Notes: generated by a model not told the origin, from the sequence alone. A stretch of DNA of 64,000 nucleotides from Pelobacter propionicus DSM 2379 (GCF_000015045.1 NC_008609.1:3895501-3959500), one strand, 5' to 3'. Positions 52,885 to 63,880 are shown, counted from the stretch's first letter. Program-made: numbers and translations.

Positions 52885-55800
52885 TCACACCTCGATCCTG
52901 AACTCGGCACCGCCGTCGATGTTGCGGGCGGTCAGCCTGCCACCCATGTTCTTCTCGATGATGGCCTTGGACATGAACAGGCCTACTCCCGTTCCCGACT
53001 GCGGCCCCTTGGTGGTGAAATAGGGATCGAAGATCTTGCCCTTGATCTCCTCGGGGATGCCGCCGGCGTTGTCCACAATCGTCACCACGGCCCTGTCGCC
53101 CTCGCCAAACATGCTGACCGTCACCCGGGGTTGATGCGTTCCCCGTTCCGCCAGAACATCCCTGGCGTTGTTCAGGATGTTGAGCAGTACCTGGGCAAAC
53201 TCGTTCCGGTAGCCGAAAATACTGGAGTCTTCCACGGCATTGACCACGATGCCGATATGCTGGTTCCTGAAACTGTCTCTGACAAGCGCCAGGGTGGTAT
53301 CGATCGCCTCGCGGACCCGGAAGTGCATTTTTTCCTTATCCGGCCTGAAATAGTTCCTGAAATCGTCGATGGTTTTGGACATGTGCTGGATAATATCCAT
53401 CGCCTGCAGCACGTTTTCGTCCAGAAACTCTCCGGTGAGTTCGCCGTAATCATGGAAGATGGGCAACTGCTGGATAATCAGCCCGAGATTGTTGAGCGGT
53501 TGGCGCCACTGGTGGGCGATGTTGCCGATCATCTCCCCCATTGCCGCCAGGCGGCTCTGCTGAATGAGCATGCGCTCTTTTTCGCGAAGGGCTTCCACCG
53601 CCTGCAGCCGTTCGATCGTCTCCTGGCGCAGGGCCCGCTCCGCCTCCTTCCGCTCGGTGATGTCGCGAAAGTACCAGACTTTTCCGAAGTATGTTCCGTC
53701 ATCTCCCAGCATGGGCGCCGAATACCTGTCAAATACCCTGCCGTCTTTCAGGAGGATCTCCTCCCAGCTCTTCTCCTCCCGGTTATCGTAGAGTTCATTC
53801 ACCCTGGACAGGAATCCCTCGCTGTCGGTTACCCTCGACGCAGCCAACTCCAGAAGCGGCGCTTCGCCAGCTTTCGTCAGTGCGGGCGGGATGCCCCACA
53901 GTTCAAGGAAGCGCCGGTTACAGGATATGATCTTATGCTCTTCGTCCACGACGAGGATGCCGTCGATAAACGTCTCGTTTTGCGTCGAAAGGATCAGATT
54001 CTTGAACTCCAGCTCCTTTGTCCGTTCGGCCACCAGGTTTTCAAGCTCTTCGTTCAGCTTTTTCAGGGCATCCTCGGCCCGCTTGCGCTGGAATGCCTCC
54101 ACGATGGCCGGCGCCAGACCTTCAAGGAACTCCCGTTCCTCCTGGCAATAGCCTCCATCGCGATTGCCCACCCCAATCATGCCGATGGTTTTTTCGCCGT
54201 CCTTCAGGGGAACACCGAGAAAAGACGCAAGCGGGGGATGCCCCGCGGGGAGGCCGATGCTGTCCGGGTGCGATGCAGGGTCATTGGTGAAGAACGATGC
54301 ACCGTCCAGGAGCACCCTGCTGTAGATACCGTGCATAGGGAAGACAGCCGATGGCCTATGGTTACCGTCACAATCGTGCATGGAGCAGGCAGCCCATCCG
54401 GTCTCGCTGATCACGATGTCATGAAACAGACCGTCGGCGCCGATTTCACCGATGAAGCCAAAGCTGCTGGCGGTGATCTCCTCGGCAACATTCAGGCAGG
54501 CATCCGCCAGCTCCTCCTCGGTCCGGCACTGAAGCGCCTCCTTGAAGATGAAGTTTATCCCCATGAGGAGCGCGTTACGCCGGGCAATCGCCTCCCCGGC
54601 CAACTTGCGCTCGGTTATGTCGGTGATGAAGGAATAGTAGTACTGCGGGGTTCCCTCCATATCCGAGACCATGTGGACCAGCAGTTCGACGGGCACACGG
54701 CTACCGTCCTTGCGGATCAGCTCCTTCTCGTACCTGACCGGCTTTCCGGTACGCTGGAGCTCATCCAACGTCTCCTGCTCGACCTGCCGCCATTCCGGCG
54801 GCGTGAGGGTCGTGGCCCAATCGATGCACATCAGTTCTGCGACGGTATAACCGCTGAGCTGCTCAAACGCATCATTGACAAGCCCCACCCGCCCGTCAGG
54901 ATAGCTCTGTACAAAGGGCTGGGCCGCATGTCGAACGATATCGGCCAGGAATTCATTTTGCTCTTGGCTCGTGCGCAGGGAATCCATCAAGGCGTCCCGC
55001 TCCGCCAGCGACCGGGCCAGCTTGATATTGCTGTAGCTGAGCTTGGAGATCAGGGCGACGAACTTGATGAAATAGTCCATGGCATGTTCCACTGAGCTCC
55101 TGCTCAGGCGCGGCACGGTTGCGAGGGCGGCCAGGTACTCCGCCTCGTCAAAACCGTAGCGCGCCGCCTGGGAGCGGAACAGCTCGTGGTCCGGCTCTTC
55201 GTCGTCAAAGAAGAATTGCCCCATGAAGAGATTGCCGAAGCACTTCCCTCCCATCACAATGGGGGTGGCGATATCCCACATGTTGTTCCTGCACTTGTAC
55301 AGCCTGAGCTCGCCCTCGGAAATACCGGCAGTGAGCTGGATGTCGCTTTCAACGCAGAACATGCTGGTTTCGGGGTGCCTCCGGTGGAAGGTAGTGCAGA
55401 TCGACTGCCATCCAACCCTGATCAGTATGGTGCCTTCGGAATCGATCAGCGCCATGGGAATACGGGTAAGTCCGTAAAAGGCATCCATGAGTGCCTGGAT
55501 CGTCTGCGTGTCAATGATGTCAGCCAGACTCAGGCTGCCGATGTCACCCTCGGGGGCGAGAATACTCTCCAGCTTCAGCCTGACACGCTGTTCGCTTGCG
55601 CGCAGGGCATCCTCCATCCGCTTCCGTTCGGTGATGTCGTGGGCGATATGAACGGAACCGATGCGCTCTCCCTCCTCATCCAGAAGCGGCGTGGTGACAA
55701 CCTGGAAATCACCGCCAAAGAGGTCGATACGCATCTCTTCCACATGTTCGCCGCCATCCCGTATGGTTCTCGAATGGGGGCAGCATTGATGGGGAACCGC

Positions 55801-56910
55801 TCCCCCATGAATAACCTCATAACAGGTCAGCCCGACGCACTGCTCGGGTTCGCGTCCGAGACGCCGCGCCATGGCTTCATTGACCCGCAGCACCCGGTGC
55901 TGGTTATCGATGATGGAGATCAGGGCCGGAACGCTGGCAAAGGTCCTTTCCCACTCTTCCTTGGCGCGGCGCTGCGCTTCCTCGGCCAGTTTGCGTTCGG
56001 TGATATCGATGAATGCGCCGATGGCGCCGCGCGGCCGGCCGCGGCCGTCCCGCAGCGGCACGGCATTGCCGAACATGGTACGAACGGTCCCGTCCGCGAA
56101 GACACGCTCATACTCGTAATCCCTGACCTCCTGTCCGGCTGCCGCCAACTGAACGGGCAGGAGCCGGGCCGGAATCTCCCGGCCATGTCTCATCAGGACA
56201 AAATTGGTCGGCTGTTCGAGAACAGGGGCTGATTTGGAAAAGTTGATGGTGAGGGGCAGCCCGCTCATTTCCTGGGTGACGCGACTGCCGGATATGTGAC
56301 GGCACTCCGCATCGTGGGCTATCAGGACCGCCGCCGGCACCGCATCCATGAGTGCCGCCATCTCCGCCCTGCAGCGTGCCGCCTCGCCCTGGGCTGCCCG
56401 CAATGCCTGCTCGGCCTGCCCGCGTCCGGTTATGTCCGTAACCACGGCACGGCATTCCTCCCCGGATCGGCAGACAATCGCCTCGATCTGAAGAGAGAGC
56501 AGCGTATGCCCGTGCTTGCGGAATACGATCTCGCAGGTTTCCGGGGCGCCCTCCGCGAAGACCCTTTGGAGAAAGTCATGGAAAAGGGGGCGGGCTTCAT
56601 CGGACAGGAACGGGTCCAGGGAGCAACCGACCAACGAGGAGCGGGAACTTCCCAGCAGTTCCGCGCAGCTGTGATTGACGGAACGGATATCCCCCTGGCG
56701 CCCCAGATACAGGTACCCCACCGGAGCGGCCTCGTAGAGGTCGCCGACCAGTTTCAGGAGGGTCTGCACCGTTTGGCTTCCGTCCTGCTGCCACGGGCGT
56801 TCATCGTCCTGCCTGAGCGGCGGGATTGGGCAGGTTTCAAGGCGCGCCAACTCTTCCATAAGGTATTCCAGCGTCGAGGAGCAGAGGGGTAGTCCGTTAT
56901 CGTTTCCCAT
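52885..56910 (-). CDS. Multi-PAS/PocR/GAF sensor histidine kinase
   Basis: A 1341-residue soluble hybrid sensor. Order: PAS (about 55-170), PAS (190-310, ending FIDITERKLAEEA), PAS (320-435), PocR ligand-binding domain (about 470-640; ALIDSEGTILIRVGWQSICTTFHR and FCVESDIQ with cysteines), PAS (690-790), GAF (about 800-960), coiled coil, PAS (1000-1100), HisKA with H1133 in NIAHQWRQPLNN, and HATPase (NEFAQVLLNILNNARD N-box, DNAGGIPEE, GTGVGLFM). No membrane helices and no receiver, so its partner regulator lies elsewhere. The frame is open from GTG 57024, but ATG 56910 begins the conserved part; its ribosome binding site is weak. Confidence 0.85.
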   Translation of the reverse strand: MGNDNGLPLCSSTLEYLMEELARLETCPIPPLRQDDERPWQQDGSQTVQTLLKLVGDLYEAAPVGYLYLGRQGDIRSVNHSCAELLGSSRSSLVGCSLDPFLSDEARPLFHDFLQRVFAEGAPETCEIVFRKHGHTLLSLQIEAIVCRSGEECRAVVTDITGRGQAEQALRAAQGEAARCRAEMAALMDAVPAAVLIAHDAECRHISGSRVTQEMSGLPLTINFSKSAPVLEQPTNFVLMRHGREIPARLLPVQLAAAGQEVRDYEYERVFADGTVRTMFGNAVPLRDGRGRPRGAIGAFIDITERKLAEEAQRRAKEEWERTFASVPALISIIDNQHRVLRVNEAMARRLGREPEQCVGLTCYEVIHGGAVPHQCCPHSRTIRDGGEHVEEMRIDLFGGDFQVVTTPLLDEEGERIGSVHIAHDITERKRMEDALRASEQRVRLKLESILAPEGDIGSLSLADIIDTQTIQALMDAFYGLTRIPMALIDSEGTILIRVGWQSICTTFHRRHPETSMFCVESDIQLTAGISEGELRLYKCRNNMWDIATPIVMGGKCFGNLFMGQFFFDDEEPDHELFRSQAARYGFDEAEYLAALATVPRLSRSSVEHAMDYFIKFVALISKLSYSNIKLARSLAERDALMDSLRTSQEQNEFLADIVRHAAQPFVQSYPDGRVGLVNDAFEQLSGYTVAELMCIDWATTLTPPEWRQVEQETLDELQRTGKPVRYEKELIRKDGSRVPVELLVHMVSDMEGTPQYYYSFITDITERKLAGEAIARRNALLMGINFIFKEALQCRTEEELADACLNVAEEITASSFGFIGEIGADGLFHDIVISETGWAACSMHDCDGNHRPSAVFPMHGIYSRVLLDGASFFTNDPASHPDSIGLPAGHPPLASFLGVPLKDGEKTIGMIGVGNRDGGYCQEEREFLEGLAPAIVEAFQRKRAEDALKKLNEELENLVAERTKELEFKNLILSTQNETFIDGILVVDEEHKIISCNRRFLELWGIPPALTKAGEAPLLELAASRVTDSEGFLSRVNELYDNREEKSWEEILLKDGRVFDRYSAPMLGDDGTYFGKVWYFRDITERKEAERALRQETIERLQAVEALREKERMLIQQSRLAAMGEMIGNIAHQWRQPLNNLGLIIQQLPIFHDYGELTGEFLDENVLQAMDIIQHMSKTIDDFRNYFRPDKEKMHFRVREAIDTTLALVRDSFRNQHIGIVVNAVEDSSIFGYRNEFAQVLLNILNNARDVLAERGTHQPRVTVSMFGEGDRAVVTIVDNAGGIPEEIKGKIFDPYFTTKGPQSGTGVGLFMSKAIIEKNMGGRLTARNIDGGAEFRIEV

Positions 56911-57532
56911 CGCGTGGTTTCCGTTTCGTACAGGCGTATGGTGGATGCTTCCCGAGGCAGCCTGACCATAAAATGCTTTAAGATAAAAACAGGCGGGGAA
57001 AAATGCAACTGATTTTTGAAACACCGTCTCGATTTGAAACAGAGGCGAAGTGGCGTGATCCTATGGGCGGACAACCGCCCCCGGAGAACGGAGATCGGAA
57101 TTCCGGGAAGCTAAAGCCAAGGTGAAAGTATCGCTCAGTCACAAGCCGCAACGGTCCGCCACGCCATGGGCGGTTGGCCGCCCCGAAACCGGCCACCATG
57201 CCTGACCGGCCGGTAGCCCCCCCGTTCACCGACGGGAGGGGGTCGGGGCAACAGGGAACGACTGTACCGGAACCTGTGTATCACATCTTGTTTTTTCGGG
57301 GCGTTCCGGGTAGGATGGCCCCCTGTCGCTCTCGAACAAGGGCAACAAAGTAAAGGCCGCGGAACGCCGGAAAGAAAAGGGCGGTTTTTTCGAGTAGTTG
57401 CTTCCGCCAGAGCCCGCCCGTCGCGGTTCGCATCCGAAGGGCAACCGGCGTTTTAGGAAACCGCGGGACAAGCGCCCGCAATTTCGTGGCACTCCCGTTA
57501 ATTTCAAAGCCCCTGCGAAAGGACCGTTGCAA
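56911..57532. other. Long intergenic region with paired GC hairpins
   Basis: 622 bp between divergent genes. GGGCGG-ACAA-CCGCCC (57064-57079) and GGGCGG-TTGG-CCGCCC (57168-57183) are two hairpins with the same stem 104 bp apart, with further GC-rich pairing (GGCCGGTAGCC about 57208-57218) between 57070 and 57240. It looks like structured RNA, but I cannot match it to a known class. From 57290 to 57400 the minus strand has a frame rich in Arg and Gly of the kind seen in dispersed repeats. No gene supported. Confidence 0.4.
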
Positions 57533-58447
57533 ATGAACAATGGCATCAAGGAACAGATCAGAGAGCTTCTCAAGCAGCACAATGCCGTGCTGCTGGCCCA
57601 CAACTACATGCGTGACGAGGTGCAGGAGATCGCCGACATCACCGGTGACTCGCTGGCGCTCTCCATCGAGGCGGCCAAGACAGAGGCCGACGTGATCGTC
57701 TTCTGCGGCGTGCACTTCATGGCCGAATCGGCAGCCATTCTCTCCCCGGACAAGAAGGTGCTGCTCCCCCGCCTGGATGCCGGCTGCCCCATGGCCGACA
57801 TGGTCGACGCCCGGGGACTGGAGGAGCTGAAGAAAAAACATCCCGGCGTGCCGGTGGTCACCTACGTCAACTCCACCGCCGAGGTCAAGGCCCACTCCGA
57901 CATCTGCTGCACCTCGGCCAATGCCACCAGGGTGGTAAAGTCCCTGCCGGACAAGAAGGTCATTTTCGCGCCCGACCGTAACCTGGGGAGCTTCGTGGCC
58001 AAATCAGTGCCGGACAAGGAGTTCATCTTCTGGGACGGCTACTGCCCCACCCACGAACGCATGACCGTTGAGGCGGTGCTGGCCAAGAAGACCGAATACC
58101 CCGAGGCACTGTTCATCTGCCACCCCGAGTGCGCCCCGGCGGTGACCGCCCTGGCCGACCAGGCCTGCTCCACCAGCGCCATGTACGACTACTGCCGTGA
58201 CAGCAAGGCCCGCCAGTTCATCATCGGCACCGAGGCCGGCATCCTCTACCGCCTGCGACTGGAGAATCCTGACAAGGAATTCATCCTGGCCTCGCCGGCC
58301 CTGTTCTGCCCCAACATGAAGCTGACTTCCCAGGAGGACGTGCTCCATTCGCTCAAGACCCTGACTCCGGTGGTCAGCGTACCGGAGGATATCCGCCTGA
58401 AGGCCAAGCTGGCCCTGGACCGCATGCTGGCCGTGCCCAGGGACTAG
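57533..58447 (+). CDS. nadA: Quinolinate synthase A
   Basis: A 304-residue [4Fe-4S] enzyme that condenses iminoaspartate with dihydroxyacetone phosphate in NAD synthesis. Substrate motif [14 protein letters not shown] and cluster cysteine regions [18 protein letters not shown] and ALFCPNM are present, with further family blocks [11 protein letters not shown] and GYCPTHERM. Length is normal. The frame is open from 57398, but ATG 57533 has AAAGGA upstream and starts the conserved domain. Single gene with its own terminator. Confidence 0.93.
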   Translation: MNNGIKEQIRELLKQHNAVLLAHNYMRDEVQEIADITGDSLALSIEAAKTEADVIVFCGVHFMAESAAILSPDKKVLLPRLDAGCPMADMVDARGLEELKKKHPGVPVVTYVNSTAEVKAHSDICCTSANATRVVKSLPDKKVIFAPDRNLGSFVAKSVPDKEFIFWDGYCPTHERMTVEAVLAKKTEYPEALFICHPECAPAVTALADQACSTSAMYDYCRDSKARQFIIGTEAGILYRLRLENPDKEFILASPALFCPNMKLTSQEDVLHSLKTLTPVVSVPEDIRLKAKLALDRMLAVPRD

Positions 58448-58492
58448 GTCGCCCAAAACCGGAGCGCGCCAGGTTCAGCCGCTCCCCCTAGA

Positions 58493-58549
58493 CAAAAAAA
58501 CGCCGCCACAGGCTCACCCATGGGGGTGCTCCTGCGGCGGCGTTTTTTT
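58493..58549. terminator. Bidirectional terminator between nadA and the next gene
   Basis: A run of seven As, the arm ACGCCGCC, a GC-rich inner part with CAGG/CCTG, the arm GGCGGCGT and seven Ts. Both strands end in a T run, suiting the convergent genes on either side. Confidence 0.92.
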
Positions 58550-58572
58550 CAACCAACGGAAGGGGAGGCCGG

Positions 58573-59010
58573 TCAGTCGTCAACGCTATCCGCTGCCAAC
58601 CCGAAGGAAGGGTCTTTTCTGCGCTTCTCGGCGAAGATGTCGGCCAACGCCTCCAGCCTGCGCAGCTCGGAACAGGCCAGCTCACCATGGGAAACCGCTT
58701 TCGCCAGGGGGGTGCCGGCTTCAGCGGAAGGCTCGATGATCTGCTCCCGCATCCATCTGCCGTATGCGCTGGCGCCGCTGGTCTCCAGCGAGTCCAGCAC
58801 CCCCTCCCGCGACAGAACGGGCAGCTCCAGGGCCTGGCGCATGCGCTCCAGGTCCTCTCTCAGTTCGTCGATCGTGTCCCTGCTGGGGCTGGCCGCGTCG
58901 GCGGAAACCTGCCGTATGTTCCCCTGCTCATCGTAGCAGACCTGATAGAGTACGTAGGACGCCCTGCCCGACGGCGAATCCTGCCTGATCACGCGAAACT
59001 CTCTGTCCAT
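58573..59010 (-). CDS. Hypothetical protein (145 residues)
   Basis: Soluble, acidic and helical: REFRVIRQDSPSGRASYVLYQVCYDEQG at the start, then a coiled DTIDELREDLERMRQALELPVL and a Ser/Ala-rich C-terminus. No family recognised. ATG 59010 has GAGGGGGAG upstream; upstream frame to 59151 is not needed. Stands alone 68 bp downstream of the DUF362 gene on the same strand. Confidence 0.65.
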   Translation of the reverse strand: MDREFRVIRQDSPSGRASYVLYQVCYDEQGNIRQVSADAASPSRDTIDELREDLERMRQALELPVLSREGVLDSLETSGASAYGRWMREQIIEPSAEAGTPLAKAVSHGELACSELRRLEALADIFAEKRRKDPSFGLAADSVDD

Positions 59011-59078
59011 ACTCCCCCTCGTCACCCTGAATACTGAACAACAGAACGCATTAGCCCAGAAAAAGCGGTCGTTCAGGT

Positions 59079-60182
59079 TCAGATCTTGACCAGATCGTAC
59101 ACCCTGCTCCCCAGTCCCACCTTTTCCCCATGCTCCAGGGTTACTTCCCACGGGATGCCGGGGTGCACGCCGCGGAACTTGTCCTCTCCCGGCTCGAAGC
59201 CGCTGGAAAGGGCCGAGCCCCGGTTGCCGTGGGCCCCATTGACCAGGTCGGCGCAGGCCTGGTCCACCGCCACCGGATCAATGGAGGCGCACAACCCGAT
59301 GTCGTTGACGACGGGGGCGTCGGAGTGGCCATAGCAGTCGCACTGGGGCGAGACCTGGGTGATGAAGTTGAGGAAGATCATCCTCTCCTCCTTGCCGGCT
59401 ACGGCTCCCCGTGCGTACTCGGCCATCTTTCTCATCACCAGGTCGGCGGCCTCGTTCCACTGCACCTGGATGGCCCGCACCGGGCAGACCGAGATGCAGC
59501 GGCTGCAGCCGGCGCATTTCAGCGCATCGATGTAGGCGATTCCGTCGTTGATGGCAATGGCATCGTGGGCGCAGGACTTGAGGCAGAAACCGCAGCCGGT
59601 GCAGGCCTTGGCCGACACCACCGGCGCAACGGTGGAATGCTGCACCATCTTTCCCTTACGACTGGCGCAGCCCATGCCCAGATTCTTGACCGCGCCGCCG
59701 AAGCCGGTCAGCTCGTGGCACTTGAAGTGGGACAGGCAGACCAGCGAATCTGCCTCCACGATCTCCCGCCCCAGAAACACCGAGCGCAGCAGCTCCCCCC
59801 TGACCGGCACCTCGATCTCGGTCACCCCCCGCAGGCCGTCGCTGATGATCAGCGGCGCGCCCACGCAGGCATAGGCGAAGCCGTTCTCGATGCCGCAGGT
59901 CAGGGCCGAGACCGCCTCCTTGCGCTGACCGGGGTAGAGGGTGGATGAATCGGTCAGAAACGGCTTGGCACCCAGCTTTTTGATCTCTTCCACCACCCGC
60001 CGGGCAAAGACCGGGCGGATAAAGGTGTGGTTCCCTTTCTCGCCGAAATGGATCTTGACGGCGGTCAGATCCCCCTCGCTCACCCGTTGCTCCAGGCCGC
60101 ACAGGGCCAGCAGCCTGGCTATCTTGTCGAACAGGTTTTCCTTGTGGCCGGTCCTCATATCCGCGAAAAAAACGGTGGACAT
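59079..60182 (-). CDS. DUF362 domain 4Fe-4S ferredoxin-like protein
   Basis: A 367-residue protein. The N-terminal DUF362 part carries AVKIHFGEKGNHTFIRPVFARRVV and LSHFKCHELTGFGGAVKNLGMGCASRKGK; the middle has two ferredoxin motifs, CTGCGFCLKSC and CAGCSRCISVCP, binding two [4Fe-4S] clusters. A redox or metallo-assembly role is likely but unproven. ATG 60182 is divergent from hcp, and the region between them holds an FNR-like palindrome that could serve both. Confidence 0.82.
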   Translation of the reverse strand: MSTVFFADMRTGHKENLFDKIARLLALCGLEQRVSEGDLTAVKIHFGEKGNHTFIRPVFARRVVEEIKKLGAKPFLTDSSTLYPGQRKEAVSALTCGIENGFAYACVGAPLIISDGLRGVTEIEVPVRGELLRSVFLGREIVEADSLVCLSHFKCHELTGFGGAVKNLGMGCASRKGKMVQHSTVAPVVSAKACTGCGFCLKSCAHDAIAINDGIAYIDALKCAGCSRCISVCPVRAIQVQWNEAADLVMRKMAEYARGAVAGKEERMIFLNFITQVSPQCDCYGHSDAPVVNDIGLCASIDPVAVDQACADLVNGAHGNRGSALSSGFEPGEDKFRGVHPGIPWEVTLEHGEKVGLGSRVYDLVKI

Positions 60183-60210
60183 AGACTGCTACCTCCCGAA
60201 TGGCAAAAAA

Positions 60211-60224
60211 TTGACAAAGGTCAA
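60211..60224. promoter_or_regulatory. FNR/HcpR-type operator upstream of hcp
   Basis: TTGACAAAGGTCAA, a perfect TTGAC-N4-GTCAA palindrome typical of CRP/FNR-family regulators such as HcpR. TATACG (60231-60236) lies 6 bp downstream as a possible -10. It sits 103 bases before the hcp start and 28 bases from the divergent gene. Confidence 0.65.
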
Positions 60225-60313
60225 GGTTGTTATACGCTTTTGTGGTTACTGTCATACCACAAAACACGTCTCACCACACGGAAATGAATACAACGACCAA
60301 GGAGGAAGCGGGA

Positions 60314-61909
60314 ATGTTCTGTAATCAATGCGAACAGGCGGCAAACGGGATTGGGTGCAACGTATCGGGCGTATGCGGCAAGAAACCGGAGGTAGCAACC
60401 CTGCAGGATCACCTGCTCTACGGCTTGAAGAGCCTTGCGCTGTACGCCGACAAGATCGGACGGCACCCCGAGATCGACCGCTTCACCATCGAGGGGCTGT
60501 TCACCACGGTCACCAACGTGGACTTTGAACCTGCTCGCATCGGCGCCATGATCAGCCAGTGTTATCAGCTTAAAGAAAAAGCCAAGGCCTCCTCCGGCGT
60601 CACCATTCCGGGCGACGTTGCCGCCTGGCAGCCTGCCACGGACCTGGCGGGCCAGATCAAACAGGGTGAAGCCTACGGCATTAACAGCCAGCACGACAAC
60701 GAAGACATCCGTTCCGTGATCGAGATCCTGATGTACGGCCTGAAGGGAATGGCCGCCTACATGGACCACGCCATGATCCTGGGCAAGAGCGACGACGAGG
60801 TCATGGCCTTCTTCCAGAGGGCGCTGGCAGCCACCACCGATCCCAGCCTGGGGCTGATGGACTTCGTCAGCCTGGCTATGGAGTGCGGCAAGCACAACCT
60901 GACCGTCATGGGGTTGCTCAACACTGCCCACACCGACACCTACGGCCACCCGGTCCCCACGCCGGTACAGCTGGGCACCAGGGGAGGCAAGGGGATTCTG
61001 GTCTCCGGCCATGACCTGAAGATGCTGGAGGAGCTGCTCAAGCAGACCGAGGGGAAGGGGATCAACATCTACACCCACGGCGAGATGCTGCCGGCCCACG
61101 GCTATCCCGGCCTGAAAAAGTACGCTCATCTGGCGGGCAACTTCGGCGGCGCCTGGCAGGATCAGGCCAAGGAGTTCGCGGAGTTCCCCGGCGCCATCAT
61201 CTTCAACACCAACTGCATCCAGCGTCCCGCCGAATCCTACACCGACCGCCTGTTCACCTGGGGCCTGGTGGCCTGGCCCGGCATCACCCACATTGACGGC
61301 TGGGACTTCTCCGCCCTGATCAACAGGGCACTGGAATGCCCGGACCTGCCGGAGAACCCGGGCAAGGAGATCCTCACCGGCTTCGGCCACAACGCCGTGC
61401 TGGGTGTGGCCGACAAGGTCATCGACGCGGTCAAGAGCGGTGCCATCAAGCACTTCTTCCTCATCGGCGGCTGCGACGGCGCCAAGTCGGGGCGCAACTA
61501 CTACACCGAGTTCGCCGAGAAGCTCCCGCAGGACACGGTCATCCTGACCCTGGCCTGCGGCAAGTACCGCTTCAACAAGCTGGACTTCGGCGACATCGGC
61601 GGCATCCCGCGCCTGCTGGACATCGGCCAGTGCAACGACGCCTACTCGGCCATCCAGATCGCCGTGGCTTTGGCCGGCGCCTTTGGCTGCGGCGTCAACG
61701 ACCTGCCGCTCTCCATGATCCTCTCCTGGTACGAGCAGAAGGCGGTGGTCATCCTGCTGACGCTTTTACACCTGGGAATCAAGAACATCAAACTGGGGCC
61801 GACCCTGCCGGCGTTCATCACCCCCACCGTGCTCAGCTTCCTGGTGGAGAACTTCAACATCGGCCCGATCACCACGGCCGAGGCTGACATCAAGGCCATT
61901 CTGGGATAA
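60314..61909 (+). CDS. hcp: Hydroxylamine reductase / hybrid cluster protein
   Basis: A 531-residue protein that carries a [4Fe-4S]-type and a hybrid Fe-S-O cluster and acts in nitric oxide or hydroxylamine detoxification. The N-terminal MFCNQCEQAANGIGCNVSGVCG holds the four cysteines of the first cluster. Hybrid cluster ligands lie in CGKHNLT, HGEMLPAH, TNCIQRP, GGCDGAKSGR and LACGKYRFN. The frame opens at 60227, but homologues start at MFCNQCEQ; ATG 60314 is chosen with GGAGG upstream. A terminator follows. Confidence 0.93.
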   Translation: MFCNQCEQAANGIGCNVSGVCGKKPEVATLQDHLLYGLKSLALYADKIGRHPEIDRFTIEGLFTTVTNVDFEPARIGAMISQCYQLKEKAKASSGVTIPGDVAAWQPATDLAGQIKQGEAYGINSQHDNEDIRSVIEILMYGLKGMAAYMDHAMILGKSDDEVMAFFQRALAATTDPSLGLMDFVSLAMECGKHNLTVMGLLNTAHTDTYGHPVPTPVQLGTRGGKGILVSGHDLKMLEELLKQTEGKGINIYTHGEMLPAHGYPGLKKYAHLAGNFGGAWQDQAKEFAEFPGAIIFNTNCIQRPAESYTDRLFTWGLVAWPGITHIDGWDFSALINRALECPDLPENPGKEILTGFGHNAVLGVADKVIDAVKSGAIKHFFLIGGCDGAKSGRNYYTEFAEKLPQDTVILTLACGKYRFNKLDFGDIGGIPRLLDIGQCNDAYSAIQIAVALAGAFGCGVNDLPLSMILSWYEQKAVVILLTLLHLGIKNIKLGPTLPAFITPTVLSFLVENFNIGPITTAEADIKAILG

Positions 61910-61938
61910 ACGGAAGATCAGACAGCCGTGATCATCAA

Positions 61939-61978
61939 CGAACGCCCCACGCCTATTGCGCGGGGCGTTCGCTTTTCT
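61939..61978 (+). terminator. Terminator of hcp
   Basis: CGAACGCCCC (61939-61948) pairs with GGGGCGTTCG (61962-61971), followed by CTTTTCT. Confidence 0.88.
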
Positions 61979-62071
61979 GGATGGTGCGCAACGGCGAGTG
62001 ACAGAAGTAGACGGGGCATGCTACAAAGGGCTTGGGATGATTCGGAATCAATGGCGGGGGAGGGCAGGGAT

Positions 62072-62473
62072 ATGGATCATTTCAAGGCAAGGATCGCAAA
62101 ACTGCTGGTGGAGTTCTTCGGAAACGACTACCGCCGAATAAACCATGCCCTGGAGGTGCTGAAGTACGCGGAGAAGATCCGCGACGATGGCCAGGAGTGC
62201 GATTACGAGATCCTGGTGGCCGCAGCACTGCTGCACGACATCGGCATCAAACGCTCCGAGGAGCTGCACGGCTACAACAACGGTAAGACCCAGGAGGAAT
62301 ACGGCCCCCCCATAGCCCGTGAGCTGCTGCAGGAGATCGGCTTCCCCGCGGACAAGACGGAAACCGTCTGCCGGATCATTGGCAATCACCACTCCCCCTC
62401 GCGCCATGACTATACGGAGCTGAAGATCCTCAAGGAAGCCGACCGGATCGTGAACAGGCTGGAGGGGGACTGA
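62072..62473 (+). CDS. HD domain protein (putative phosphohydrolase)
   Basis: A 133-residue single HD domain: INHALEVLKYAEKI, LLHDIGIKRSEE (His-Asp), NHHSPSRHDY and EADRIVNRL supply the metal-binding set. Small proteins of this type hydrolyse nucleotides or similar phosphates, substrate unknown. ATG 62072 has GGGAGGGCAGGG upstream; earlier starts in the frame lack a site. Followed 58 bp later by mqnE. Confidence 0.8.
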   Translation: MDHFKARIAKLLVEFFGNDYRRINHALEVLKYAEKIRDDGQECDYEILVAAALLHDIGIKRSEELHGYNNGKTQEEYGPPIARELLQEIGFPADKTETVCRIIGNHHSPSRHDYTELKILKEADRIVNRLEGD

Positions 62474-62531
62474 ACGCCGTACCCTACAAATACCTTGAAC
62501 CGGCGGGTATGTTTGACGTAGACTTCCCCCC

Positions 62532-63611
<1,080 letters not shown>

Positions 63612-63880
63612 CGACAAACCGCATATTCCCACCACAAGAGCGCAGCAATCACGACGATATCATTTTTTTCGGATTTCCCTTCACCCGCCAAAGATCCTGC
63701 TCTCCTGCGTATCTGGGGTCACTGTCTTGAATTGTTCCTGCAAAACCATATTCGCGAAAAAACAGGTGGATAAACAAAGCACTCGAATCAACTGTGTGGC
63801 GAAACATGATTATGGAACAACTATTTGGTCTCTTTGCGTCTTCGCGCCTTTGCGTGAGATGAATTGCCGCTTTTAGGGTT
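63612..63880. other. Intergenic DNA with a dispersed-repeat-like motif
   Basis: The stretch CTTTGCGTCTTCGCGCCTTTGCGTG (63831-63855 region) is of a type found scattered in many bacterial genomes. A 116-codon minus-strand frame across this region (63649-63999) lacks family features and includes low-quality peptide, so it is not called as a gene. No terminator obvious. Confidence 0.4.

Noticed and set aside
57041-57240. GEMM (cyclic di-GMP) or cobalamin riboswitch
   Set aside because: GC-rich hairpins are present, but the conserved aptamer sequences of those classes are missing on both strands.
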